Positions 48,878 to 57,573 of a DNA stretch of 64,000 nt are shown one piece after another (the stretch's first letter is position 1; every line of letters starts with the position of its first letter). The notes under the pieces were generated by a model. That model saw only the letters and a program-made list of their open reading frames with translations, did not search any database and was not told the origin of the DNA. Origin of the DNA: an uncultured delta proteobacterium (GTDB lineage: Bacteria; Myxococcota_A; Polyangia; Polyangiales; Polyangiaceae); NCBI GenBank assembly GCA_903892415.1, contig CAITIQ010000043.1:62001-126000 (forward strand), in the 5' to 3' direction. Position numbers and translations under genes: made by a program.

Positions 48878-49432
48878 CTAAAGGGCCCCTTCAATCGCGC
48901 TCACGACCTCTTTGGCGTCCGGCAAGGTACGAGGCGAGAACCGATTCAAGACTTTGCCGTTGCGAGCGATCAAGAACTTCTCGAAGTTCCAGGCAATGTC
49001 TGCTCCGCCACCAGCTTCACTACCAATTAGGAATTGGTACAACGGGCTGCGCTCGGCGCCATTGACGTCCTGTTTCTCGAGCAATGGGAAGTCAACGCCG
49101 TAGGTTGCACTGCAGAAAGACGCGATCTCTCCAGCGTTCCCTGGCTCTTGACCCAGGAACTGGTTGCACGGGGCGCCAACGATCAACAAGCCTCGGTCGC
49201 GGTATTGGTGATAGAGATTTACGAGACCCTCGTATTGAGGGGTAAGTCCACAACGGCTCGCAACATTGACGACGAGCAGCACTTTGTCGTTAAGCTCTTC
49301 GATCGGCAGCGGGGTGCCGTCGAGCCGCTTGAAGGTGATCGCGCCAAGCTCGGTGGGACCGCCCTCGGGGGCCTTGCCGTAGACGGCGCGATTGACGACG
49401 GCGGACGCTGCTTGGGCGACTTTCTTGAACAT
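48878..49432 (-). CDS. Glutathione peroxidase family protein (Cys type, thioredoxin-dependent kind)
   Basis: 184 residues. It reduces hydroperoxides. The active Cys is at 61 (VNVASRCGLTPQYEGL, codon tgt, so not selenocysteine). GAPCNQFLGQEPG and the WNFEKFLI motif (Trp 148, Asn 149) complete the catalytic tetrad together with Gln. Another Cys at 107 (ASFCSATYGVDFP) sits where thioredoxin-dependent members keep the resolving Cys. An N-terminal extension of about 30 residues is weakly hydrophobic and is not a clear signal. A GGAG site eight bases before the ATG supports the start. Convergent with the J-domain gene. Confidence 0.92.
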   Translation of the reverse strand: MFKKVAQAASAVVNRAVYGKAPEGGPTELGAITFKRLDGTPLPIEELNDKVLLVVNVASRCGLTPQYEGLVNLYHQYRDRGLLIVGAPCNQFLGQEPGNAGEIASFCSATYGVDFPLLEKQDVNGAERSPLYQFLIGSEAGGGADIAWNFEKFLIARNGKVLNRFSPRTLPDAKEVVSAIEGAL

Positions 49433-49564
49433 GGCTAAACTCCTCTGGGAACGCGCGCACGGTAGCACTTTGTAGCGGCTTCGGGCCGGGCGACGAGGCA
49501 AATGTCTACGTCAACGGCCCGTCGCGCGCGAAGGCCTTGCTCGAGGTGGGGGCACTCGGGTCTG

Positions 49565-49996
49565 ATGTCGACAATGTCCTTCATCGCCGAGGCCTCGATC
49601 GTCATTGCTGCTACGCCCGAGGCTGTCTTCGACAAGCTTGTCGACCACCCTTCGTGGCACGCTTGGATGCCGGCCACTTTTCGACCGGTTGGAACTTCTC
49701 GCGGGCCGCTGCGTGTTGGCGACAAGTTGCCCATGTACATCGCCCGTCTACCCGTGGTGACGCCCATCGAGGTGCTCGTGGTGGACCGAGCCGAGGAGAT
49801 CACCTGGGGCGGAGGGAGCCCCCTCCTGCGGGCTCGCCATCGCTTCCTGTTCGAGTCAGCTGCTGGGGGCACGCGTGTGCGCTCGGTGGAGACCTGGGAG
49901 GGCGCGCTGGATTGGGCGCTGAAACCAGTGATCAAGCGCGTGGCCGAGAAGATCGCCAAGGATCAACTCGAGGCTTTGCGCAAAGCCGCTGAATAG
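49565..49996 (+). CDS. SRPBCC (START/polyketide cyclase-like) ligand-binding protein
   Basis: 143 residues. The first strand and helix read FIAEASIVIAATPEAVFDKLVDHPSWHAWMP, typical of the SRPBCC fold, given here as two fragments: EASIVIAATPEAVFDKLVD and HPSWHAWMP. Later strands (GDKLPMYIAR, HRFLFESAAGGTRVRSVETWEG) and the long C-terminal helix also fit. These proteins bind hydrophobic ligands in a deep cavity. The ATG was placed at the start of homology; an earlier in-frame ATG at 49502 would add 21 residues with no family support. Ligand unknown. Confidence 0.82.
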   Translation: MSTMSFIAEASIVIAATPEAVFDKLVDHPSWHAWMPATFRPVGTSRGPLRVGDKLPMYIARLPVVTPIEVLVVDRAEEITWGGGSPLLRARHRFLFESAAGGTRVRSVETWEGALDWALKPVIKRVAEKIAKDQLEALRKAAE

Positions 49997-50057
49997 CTGG
50001 TCCTGAAGCTCGTTGCAGGAAACGAGGCCGAAACATTCGTTCGTTATATGAAGAGGC

Positions 50058-53000
50058 GTGCGACTCCTTCTCACGCATCGAAGTCGATATGTTTACGAGA
50101 CCCCGGCGGCACTTGGCCCCCATACCGTGCGGCTGCGGCCCGCAACGCACGCCAAGGCCAAGATTGAGTCGTACGCCCTCGTGGTCGAGCAGCCATGCGC
50201 TGTGCGCTGGCAACAGGATCCAGCCGGCAATCACGCTGCACGACTGACCTTCCGCGCAGGCGAGCGCGTGCCCTCCCTCGACCTTACGGTCGAACTGGCG
50301 GTAGATGTTCGGCCAGTCAACCCGTTCGACTTCTTCGTCGACCCGCGCTGCAAAGAGGTCCCGTTTCAGTACGCGGAGGATCTGCAGAAGGACCTGGCTC
50401 CAAACCTCTCGACGGACGACCCAGCGATCGCAGGCGGACCAAAGCTCGCGGCGTTTCTGGCCGAGCTCCCGCGCACAGGCCCGACGGTGGATTTCGTGGT
50501 GGCCGTCAATCGAGCCGTCAACGCCAAGTTGCGCTACGTGATTCGCGAAGAGACCGGCGTTTACCTGCCGGAAGAGACGCTGACGCGCGGGGAGGCAAGT
50601 TGTCGCGATTCAGCGGTATTGCTGGTTGCAGCCCTGCGCTCACGCGGACTCGCCGCTCGCTTCGTGAGCGGCTACCTGGTGCAACTCACCGACGAGGGCA
50701 TGATTCCCGATGAGCCGCGCGGCGTGCCCAAAGACGTTGTCGACCTGCACGCTTGGGCCGAGGTGTACCTTCCGGGCGCTGGTTGGATTGGCCTCGATGC
50801 AACCAGCGGTCTTTTATGCGGGGAGGGGCATATCCCATTAGCGTGCACGGCAAGGCCCTCGTCTGCGGCTCCGATCGAGGGGACGAGCGACGTCGTTGCT
50901 TCCCAGGTCAGCTTTGATATGACGGTAACTCGGCTGGGTCACGAGCCCCGCCCGACGGCCCCATTCACAGAAGAGATCTGGACGCAGCTCTTGTCGGCGG
51001 CCGATCAGGTAGATGCAACGTTGGAGGCCGCGGGTGTTGCGCTGACGATGGGCGGGGAGCCAACGTTTAGCTCTCGCCTTCACCCCGAGAAGCCAGAATG
51101 GAACGGCGCTGCGCTCGGTGAAACCAAGTGGTCCCAAGCCTTGCAGTTCGCCCAAGCGCTGATTCCGGATCTCGCGCCCGGAGGCCTTTTGCTGCACGGA
51201 TTCGGTAAACACTATCCAGGAGAGAGCCTGCCCCGCTGGGCGCTCGAGGTGGTTGCTCGCCGAGACGGCGGCTCGCTGGTCAGCGAGTCAAAGTCGCGGT
51301 CGAAGGTCCAGCCGACAATCCACGATGCCGAGCGACTTGCGCTGGCCTTGAGCTCCGCATTGGGTCTCGAGGCTGGTTCAGCGCAGCCTGCGTTCGAGGA
51401 CCCATGGCACTATCTGCAGGAAGAGGCGCTGCTGCCAGTAGGCGTCGATCCCCACTCCGTCGATCTGGCTTCGTCCGAGGAGCGACGTCGATTGGCGTCG
51501 GTGTTGGAGCGAGGGCTGAAGACCCCCGTCGGTTGGGTTTTACCGCTGGCGCCGGCCGTTCCCGCCGGCTGGCTCACGGCGCGCTGGCTCTTCCGCCGCG
51601 AGCGACTCTACCTAGTACCTGGTGATAGCCCATTAGGCTTGCGGCTCCCGCTGCGCTCGATCGAAGGGGAAGGCCCGCCAGAACCGGAGGAGGAGCGATG
51701 GGAGGGGGAGCGTGACCCGAGGCGGTCCGACGACTCCGAACAGCTCAAGGTCGAGACGCGCAATGCCGCGGCCCCGGCTCGTGGGCTGCGAACGGCGCTT
51801 TGTGTCGAATTGCGTGCCGGGGCGCTGTTCGTCTTTCTCCCGCCACAACCGAGCTCCGCAAGGTTCTGTGAGCTTGTTGCAGCGGTGGATCGCTGTGCTG
51901 CCGAGCTCGGATTGAATGTTGCCTTCGAGGGCTACCCGCCGCCCAAGTCTCCCGAGCTGTTCCACTTCTCGTTGACCCCCGATCCGGGGGTGATCGAAGT
52001 GAATATCCCGCCGACAAGCAACTGCCGGGACCACGTCAAACTCATGGATAGCGTCTTTGCTGCGGCCCTTGCTTCGGGGCTCTCCGCAGAGAAATACCAG
52101 TTAGACGGCCGGCAAGCGGGGAGCGGTGGCGGTAACCATATTACCTTTGGTGGGCCTACGCCCTTGGCGAGCCCGTTCTTGCGAAGGCCAGACTTGCTCG
52201 CGAGTCTGATCACCTTCATTCAGCATCATCCGTCGCTGTCCTACCTATTTAGTGGTCTATTCGTTGGGCCCACTTCGCAGGCGCCCCGCGTCGACGAGGC
52301 GCGCCTTGATTCGCTTTACGAACTCGAGATCGCCTTGGCCAAGGCGCACGAGCCAGCGACCAACCCGCCTCCCTGGCTGGCAGATGCGCTCTTTCGGCAT
52401 TTGCTCGTCGACCTGACGGGCAATACCCATCGCAGTGAGATCTGCATCGACAAGCTCTTCGACCCACAGAGCTCCTACGGGCGCCAAGGCATCGTCGAGC
52501 TGCGTGCCTTTGAGATGCCTCCACACGTCCGCATGACGCTGGCGCAAACGCTGCTACTGCGATCGCTGATCGCTTCCTTCGTCAAGCAGCCCTACCGCGC
52601 TCCGCTCGTGCGCTGGGGACAGCTACTGCATGACCGCTTCCTCTTACCAACGTGGATTTGGCGCGACTTCGAGGAGGTGCTGGCTCACCTCGAGCGCGCG
52701 CAGCTCGGGCTCCCTGCAGAGGCTTATCGGGTATTCCTCGAGCACCGCTTTCCGGTGGTTGGGGTGATGGAGGTTGGGGACCTCTGCTTGGAGCTGCGTA
52801 ACGCCATTGAGCCGTGGAACGTTCTTGGCGAGGAGCTTGTTGCCACCGGCACCGCGCGCTTCGTGGATTCATCGATGGAGCGAGTCGAGCTGCGCGTTAC
52901 GGGCTTCATCCCCGAGCGTTATCAGGTCATGGTCAACGGCCGGGAGCTCCCGCTGCGTAAGACGGGACTTGCCGGCGAATACGTCGCTGGGGTGCGTTTT

Positions 53001-53336
53001 CGCGCCTGGGCGCCGCCCCACAGTTTGCACCCGCATCTTGGCATTCACCATCCGCTGCGCTTTGAAGTCATCGATCGCTGGGCGAACCGTTCGCTCGCAG
53101 CCTGCGCCTATCACGTTTGGCACCCCGAGGGCCGCGCGTATGACTTACCGCCGCTCACCCGCTTCGAAGCGGCGGCGCGTCGCGCACAACGCTTTACGAT
53201 CGAAGGCCCCACCTTGCGTCCGGTGCGAGTCGCCCCGAGCGCGATGCATCCTGACGCTCCTCATACGCTCGACCTGCGAAGGTTCTCCATGGACCATCCC
53301 ATCCCTGAGCCCACCGAGTTCGAGGAGGTGGTGTGA
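50058..53336 (+). CDS. Transglutaminase-like protein fused to DUF2126
   Basis: 1092 residues, the usual size of this fusion. The N-terminal part (about 1-110) is the beta domain that precedes bacterial transglutaminase-like cores. The core has the Cys at 182 (GEASCRDSAVLLVAALR), His at 231 (VVDLHAWAEVYLPG) and Asp at 247 (GWIGLDATSG), an intact papain-like triad. From about 325 (GVALTMGGEPTFSS) to the end is DUF2126, which is large and of unknown biochemistry. Such cores act as peptidases or transferases. There is no signal peptide, so cytoplasmic. First gene of a four-gene set with ATP-grasp, alpha-E and amidotransferase-transglutaminase proteins; the stop overlaps the next ATG by one base. 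Confidence 0.93.
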   Translation: MRLLLTHRSRYVYETPAALGPHTVRLRPATHAKAKIESYALVVEQPCAVRWQQDPAGNHAARLTFRAGERVPSLDLTVELAVDVRPVNPFDFFVDPRCKEVPFQYAEDLQKDLAPNLSTDDPAIAGGPKLAAFLAELPRTGPTVDFVVAVNRAVNAKLRYVIREETGVYLPEETLTRGEASCRDSAVLLVAALRSRGLAARFVSGYLVQLTDEGMIPDEPRGVPKDVVDLHAWAEVYLPGAGWIGLDATSGLLCGEGHIPLACTARPSSAAPIEGTSDVVASQVSFDMTVTRLGHEPRPTAPFTEEIWTQLLSAADQVDATLEAAGVALTMGGEPTFSSRLHPEKPEWNGAALGETKWSQALQFAQALIPDLAPGGLLLHGFGKHYPGESLPRWALEVVARRDGGSLVSESKSRSKVQPTIHDAERLALALSSALGLEAGSAQPAFEDPWHYLQEEALLPVGVDPHSVDLASSEERRRLASVLERGLKTPVGWVLPLAPAVPAGWLTARWLFRRERLYLVPGDSPLGLRLPLRSIEGEGPPEPEEERWEGERDPRRSDDSEQLKVETRNAAAPARGLRTALCVELRAGALFVFLPPQPSSARFCELVAAVDRCAAELGLNVAFEGYPPPKSPELFHFSLTPDPGVIEVNIPPTSNCRDHVKLMDSVFAAALASGLSAEKYQLDGRQAGSGGGNHITFGGPTPLASPFLRRPDLLASLITFIQHHPSLSYLFSGLFVGPTSQAPRVDEARLDSLYELEIALAKAHEPATNPPPWLADALFRHLLVDLTGNTHRSEICIDKLFDPQSSYGRQGIVELRAFEMPPHVRMTLAQTLLLRSLIASFVKQPYRAPLVRWGQLLHDRFLLPTWIWRDFEEVLAHLERAQLGLPAEAYRVFLEHRFPVVGVMEVGDLCLELRNAIEPWNVLGEELVATGTARFVDSSMERVELRVTGFIPERYQVMVNGRELPLRKTGLAGEYVAGVRFRAWAPPHSLHPHLGIHHPLRFEVIDRWANRSLAACAYHVWHPEGRAYDLPPLTRFEAAARRAQRFTIEGPTLRPVRVAPSAMHPDAPHTLDLRRFSMDHPIPEPTEFEEVV

Positions 53337-54808
53337 TGGCCGTTGCCCAGTCTGGCGACCTGTTCACTCAGTATCAGCCAATCGCTGGAACCTGGGATGA
53401 GCTCTTTGATCAGCAACGTGCGATCCGCTCGGAATTAGTAGGCCCGCTGCGTTCTCTCTTGGCGACAAAAGCGAACCATCTGGCACGCTCGCAAGCCTTG
53501 GCGGAGCTATCGCTCCTGCATCAAGGCGTGACCTTCTCCGTTTATAGTGATCAACGCGGCGCCGAGAAGATCTTCCCCTTCTGCTTGGTACCGAGGGTCG
53601 TCACCGCCGCAGACTGGACGGTGGTGGAGCGCGGACTCGAGCAGCGAATTCAAGCGCTCCAGCTTTTTCTTGATGATGTGTATGGCGAGCAACGCTTCCT
53701 GGCCTCTGGGACAATCCCGGCGGAGGTCGTGCTCGGCGCTAAACACTATCTGCCTGGTTTGCGCGGGCTGCGGCCTCCGCGTGGGGTCAGAATTCACGTC
53801 GCCGGCATCGACTTGATCCGCGACGGCAATGGGGTATTCCGCGTACTGGAGGATAACCTCCGTACGCCGTCGGGCGTCTCCTATGTGATTGAGAACCGCC
53901 TGGTCACCAAGCGTGTCTTTCCCACCATCTTCGCCGAAGCACGGGTGCGGCGCGTGGACGTCTATCCCGCCAAGCTCGCTGAAACGTTGCGAGCCGTGGC
54001 CCCCGAGGGCGTCGAGGATCCGCTGGTCGTGGTGCTCACGCCAGGCCCGTTCAACTCCGCGTACTTCGAACACAGCTTTCTCGCGCGCACCATGGGCGTC
54101 GAGTTGGTTCAGGGCAGCGACCTGACGGTGGAGGACGACTGCGTCTACTTGCGAACCACGCTCGGCCTGCGTCGCGTACATGTGGTCTACCGGCGTATCG
54201 ACGACGCCTTTCTCGACCCGGAGGTCTTTCGCCCGGATAGCCTGTTAGGCGTGCCAGGAATCATGCGCGCGTGGGCCAAGGGCAATGTCACTTTGGCCAA
54301 CGCCCCAGGCAATGGCGTCGCGGATGACAAAGCGGTGTGCGCCTTGGTTCCAGAGATCATTCGTTACTACTTGGGTGAGGAGCCAATCCTCGCGGACGTG
54401 CCAACGTTCGTTTGCGCGCGCGAGGATGACCGGCGCTTCGTCTTGGAGCATCTCGAGGACCTGGTAGTGAAGGCGGTAGACGAGGCCGGCGGCTACGGAA
54501 TGTTGATGGGCCCACAATCGACGGCGGCGGAGCGCGACGAGTTCAAGCGGCGGATCGAAGCCTCCCCTCGTAGTTACGTCGCCCAACATCGGGTGGAGCT
54601 CTCGAGCTGTCCAACCTGGGATGCCGAGCGTGGCAACTTGGTTCCGCGGCGGGTCGATCTGAGGCCCTATATCTTGACCGGGCCGTCGGGGCCTTGGGTG
54701 TTGCCCGGAGGCCTTACGCGGGTCGCGCTGCGCGAGGGATCGTACGTGGTCAACTCGAGCCAGGGTGGCGGGTCGAAGGACACCTGGGTGCTTTCGGAGG
54801 AACGATGA
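53336..54808 (+). CDS. Circularly permuted ATP-grasp protein
   Basis: 490 residues, matching the circularly permuted type 2 ATP-grasp family. Typical motifs: an early VPRVVTAADWTVVERGLEQR, then FLDDVYGE, HVAGIDLIRDGNGVFRVLEDN, RTPSGVSYVIENR, VVVLTPGPFNSAYFEH, VYRRIDDAFLDP and KAVDEAGGYGMLMGP. ATP-grasp enzymes join a carboxylate to an amine through an acyl phosphate, so a peptide-bond-forming ligase is likely; substrate unknown. The ATG with GGAGG eight bases ahead overlaps the upstream TGA by one base (TGATG); a GTG three bases earlier is an alternative. Its stop overlaps the alpha-E gene's ATG. Confidence 0.93.
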   Translation: MAVAQSGDLFTQYQPIAGTWDELFDQQRAIRSELVGPLRSLLATKANHLARSQALAELSLLHQGVTFSVYSDQRGAEKIFPFCLVPRVVTAADWTVVERGLEQRIQALQLFLDDVYGEQRFLASGTIPAEVVLGAKHYLPGLRGLRPPRGVRIHVAGIDLIRDGNGVFRVLEDNLRTPSGVSYVIENRLVTKRVFPTIFAEARVRRVDVYPAKLAETLRAVAPEGVEDPLVVVLTPGPFNSAYFEHSFLARTMGVELVQGSDLTVEDDCVYLRTTLGLRRVHVVYRRIDDAFLDPEVFRPDSLLGVPGIMRAWAKGNVTLANAPGNGVADDKAVCALVPEIIRYYLGEEPILADVPTFVCAREDDRRFVLEHLEDLVVKAVDEAGGYGMLMGPQSTAAERDEFKRRIEASPRSYVAQHRVELSSCPTWDAERGNLVPRRVDLRPYILTGPSGPWVLPGGLTRVALREGSYVVNSSQGGGSKDTWVLSEER

Positions 54809-55797
54809 TTACCCGGGTCGCCGATCACTGCTTCTGGCTGGGTCGCTATATCGAGCGCACCGAGAGCACGGCGCGGCAGCTGCAGGTCACGAGCTCGATC
54901 GTGCTCGACGCCGAGCTGCCCTCGTCGCGAATATGGCCGCCACTCGTCATCGTCTCGGGCCAAGAGCAGGACTTTGTTTCACGCTTCGGCAAGGACGCGC
55001 TCGGGGAGGGCGAGGCGGTGCAGCGTTATCTCGTGAGGGACGAGGAGAACCCCGTGTCGCTCGCTCGATCGATCGTCGCTGCGAGGGAGAACGCTCGCTC
55101 GATTCGTGAGGTCGTGAGCCTCGAGGTTTGGCAGACCATCAATGAACTCTACGTGTTCTTCCACTCCGAGGAAGCGGCGCGAATGTTCGAGGATAATCGG
55201 GATGCCTTTTACGGTCGCATCCGTAAAGCGACTCAGCTCGGGCTGGGGCTGCTGCGCAGTACGATGCTCCACGACATGCCGCTGGATTTCATTTGGCTCG
55301 GCGTTTCACTCGAACGGATCAGTCAGACCGCGCGGCTGCTCGATGTCGAGCATCACGCCTTGTCGGCGGACTCAGCGGAGCACGCAGTGCTCGAGACCGG
55401 CCTCTGGCTCTCGCTCTTGCGAGCCTGCTCGGGGTTCGAGGCGTTCATGAAGCGCAACCGAGGTAAGGTAAGTGGGGCCAGCGTGGCCGCGTTTCTGATC
55501 AAAGAGGCGCAGTTCCCGCGCTCGGTGCTCTATTCGACTGACTATGCCCGGCAACGGCTCGCCGCGATCTGTCTTGCGGCACAGGGGCAATCGCACGTCC
55601 CCGGCGCCGCTGCGCTGCGCGTATTGGCGGAGCTGCAGTCCTTCATCGAGGGCCTGTCGTTGGAATCGTTGAGCGGCGGTGGGGTTCACGCGGCTCTCAC
55701 CCACGTCGTCGAGCAGGTTCACGAAGTGTGCAACTCGATAGCAGAAGAACTTCTTAACGCGGGGCCTCGGACCCAGCTGCAAAACCAGTCGCAATGA
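54805..55797 (+). CDS. Alpha-E domain protein (DUF403)
   Basis: 330 residues, all-helical. The N-terminus ITRVADHCFWLGRYIERTEST is the hallmark of the alpha-E family, with the conserved WLGRYIER. The second half repeats similar helices (LDFIWLGVSLERISQTARLL), pointing to an internal duplication with a second LERISQTAR. The family is always found with circularly permuted ATP-grasp and transglutaminase genes, and its molecular role is unknown; a scaffold or carrier role has been suggested from gene context. The ATG overlaps the upstream stop by four bases (ATGA) with a GGAGG site, so it is tightly coupled. Confidence 0.93.
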   Translation: MITRVADHCFWLGRYIERTESTARQLQVTSSIVLDAELPSSRIWPPLVIVSGQEQDFVSRFGKDALGEGEAVQRYLVRDEENPVSLARSIVAARENARSIREVVSLEVWQTINELYVFFHSEEAARMFEDNRDAFYGRIRKATQLGLGLLRSTMLHDMPLDFIWLGVSLERISQTARLLDVEHHALSADSAEHAVLETGLWLSLLRACSGFEAFMKRNRGKVSGASVAAFLIKEAQFPRSVLYSTDYARQRLAAICLAAQGQSHVPGAAALRVLAELQSFIEGLSLESLSGGGVHAALTHVVEQVHEVCNSIAEELLNAGPRTQLQNQSQ

Positions 55798-55827
55798 TCG
55801 CCGCTCCGCGGTAGCTGTTGAGAGGTC

Positions 55828-57573
55828 ATGCCCAACCTCTTCGCGATGTCGTTCGAAGGCACGCTTGCCCCCTCGTTCGACCTTCGGTGTCTGCAACCTG
55901 GCCGCAAACATCCCGATGGTTGGGGCATTGGCTACTACCCCGGCGGTGAGCCCTCCGCCTCGGTGTTCAAGGAGGCCGCGCCGTCGAGCGGCAGCATTCG
56001 AAGTGAGTTGGTCAAAGCCTGGGATCACCTCGCTTCCTCACTATTTGTGATTCACATTCGAACGGCGACTTGGGGCCAGAACAGCGACGCAAACACCCAG
56101 CCTTTCTCGCGGTCCTATGGCCAGCGGGACTGGCTGATCGGACACAGTGGTAGCTTGCGTGAGCGGCTGGTCAGCGAGGGGCGCTTCGAGCCTGTGGGCT
56201 CGACCGACACCGAGATCATCTTCTGCGACTTACTCGAGCGGATTGAAGAGTCAGGCTGGAAGTCGATCGGCGCTTGTGATCTCGAGAGGCTCCGCGCCGA
56301 ACTCGAGGACCTCAATTGTCATGGCACGCTCTCGCTAGTCATCAGCGACGGTACGGACCTTTTGATCTATGCGGATGCCGGCGGGGACGGTGGTCTCTAT
56401 CTCTCGCGGTTGTTGCCACCGCTCGGGGATACGTTGGTGTTCGGTGATGACGAACTGCAGGTGGACCTCACGCGTCGCGGGGAGATCTCCAGGAAGGGCG
56501 TGGTGGTCTCCTCCTCGCCGCTCGAGCGGGCAGACGGCAAGCCCATGGAGTGGACCCGAGTCCCACCCAGCCACCTGATCGTCGTGCGCCAGGGCGCCGT
56601 CATTGCCGAGATCGGTGGAGATAGCTGTGCACCCATGACCTCGACCCGGACGATCCGGCCGGTGCAAGAGTCGCCGCAGAAGGCCGAGCCGCGTTCCTAC
56701 GAGATCATTCACAGCACGGTTTATCGTTATAAAGTAGCCGTTGAACGGAGTAGCCACCTGCTCAAGCTGACGCCCGCCCACACGCGGCTGCAACGGGTCC
56801 GCGAGCACTCGATTGAGCTAATGTTGGACGGCAAAATCTTCGAGGGGCGGCAGATCGACTTTGACGATGTGTTTGGCAATCGCGCCCGCCGACTCTTGAT
56901 CGAAAAGCCGTACAAAGAGCTTTCAGTGGTCGCGCGCTCCAAGGTGGACCTGCTCGACACCGATCCGCTGGTGTTCAAGCCGCTGCATGCTCGAAGGGCG
57001 ATCCCGCTGGTGTGGATGCCGTGGCAACGCGAGATGATGGCGCCCTACTTGCTACCGGAGGAGCTGCCCGAGACTCAGCTTCAGGAGTTGGCCGAGTACG
57101 CCATGACCTTCGTCGAGCGGAACGACTATGACCTCATCGGTACTGTGCTCGACATGAACCGGTCGATCTTCAAGGAGTACAAGTACCTTCAAGGGACAAC
57201 CACGTTGGCGACCACCGCGTTTGACGTGTATGCGAATCGTCGTGGAGTGTGCCAAGATTTTACGAATCTATTCATTTCGCTGGCGCGGCTATTAGGTATA
57301 CCTGCGCGCTACAGCTGCGGTTACGTGTATACGGGGCCCAAGGCCGAGAATACTGCACAATCGGAGGCCTCTCACGCCTGGGTGGAGCTCTATCTACCGG
57401 AGGTCGGTTGGGTGGGTTTTGACCCGACCAACGGCGTACTCACGCAAACGGAGCATATTCGTGTTGCCCATGGCCGTAGCTATGTCGACGCGACGCCTAC
57501 CTCCGGGACAATCTACGTGGGCGGTGGCGCGGAGACTCTCCAGGCCTCTGTCCGTGTGGAGCCTATTGCGTAA
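55828..57573 (+). CDS. Class II amidotransferase-like domain lacking Cys2, fused to transglutaminase
   Basis: 581 residues. Residues 1-265 resemble class II glutamine amidotransferases (YafJ/EgtC type): MPNLFAMSFEGTLAPSF, HPDGWGIGYYPGG, VIHIRTATWGQNS and STDTEIIFCDLL. These enzymes use Cys2 as nucleophile, but residue 2 is Pro and the HNG motif reads HSG. An in-frame TGA nine bases before the ATG excludes a longer start with a Cys. Residues 285-581 form a transglutaminase-like unit with a beta N-domain (HSTVYRYKVAVERSSHLLKL cut at 20) and the intact triad Cys 475 (RRGVCQDFTNLF), His 516 (EASHAWVELYLP) and Asp 532 (VGFDPTNG). The first half looks like a pseudo-enzyme or binding module. Starts 30 bases after the alpha-E gene, with GAGAGG ahead. 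Confidence 0.9.
   Translation: MPNLFAMSFEGTLAPSFDLRCLQPGRKHPDGWGIGYYPGGEPSASVFKEAAPSSGSIRSELVKAWDHLASSLFVIHIRTATWGQNSDANTQPFSRSYGQRDWLIGHSGSLRERLVSEGRFEPVGSTDTEIIFCDLLERIEESGWKSIGACDLERLRAELEDLNCHGTLSLVISDGTDLLIYADAGGDGGLYLSRLLPPLGDTLVFGDDELQVDLTRRGEISRKGVVVSSSPLERADGKPMEWTRVPPSHLIVVRQGAVIAEIGGDSCAPMTSTRTIRPVQESPQKAEPRSYEIIHSTVYRYKVAVERSSHLLKLTPAHTRLQRVREHSIELMLDGKIFEGRQIDFDDVFGNRARRLLIEKPYKELSVVARSKVDLLDTDPLVFKPLHARRAIPLVWMPWQREMMAPYLLPEELPETQLQELAEYAMTFVERNDYDLIGTVLDMNRSIFKEYKYLQGTTTLATTAFDVYANRRGVCQDFTNLFISLARLLGIPARYSCGYVYTGPKAENTAQSEASHAWVELYLPEVGWVGFDPTNGVLTQTEHIRVAHGRSYVDATPTSGTIYVGGGAETLQASVRVEPIA

Noticed and set aside
49247..49255. Selenocysteine in the glutathione peroxidase
   Set aside because: The active-site codon is tgt on the minus strand, not tga, so it is cysteine.
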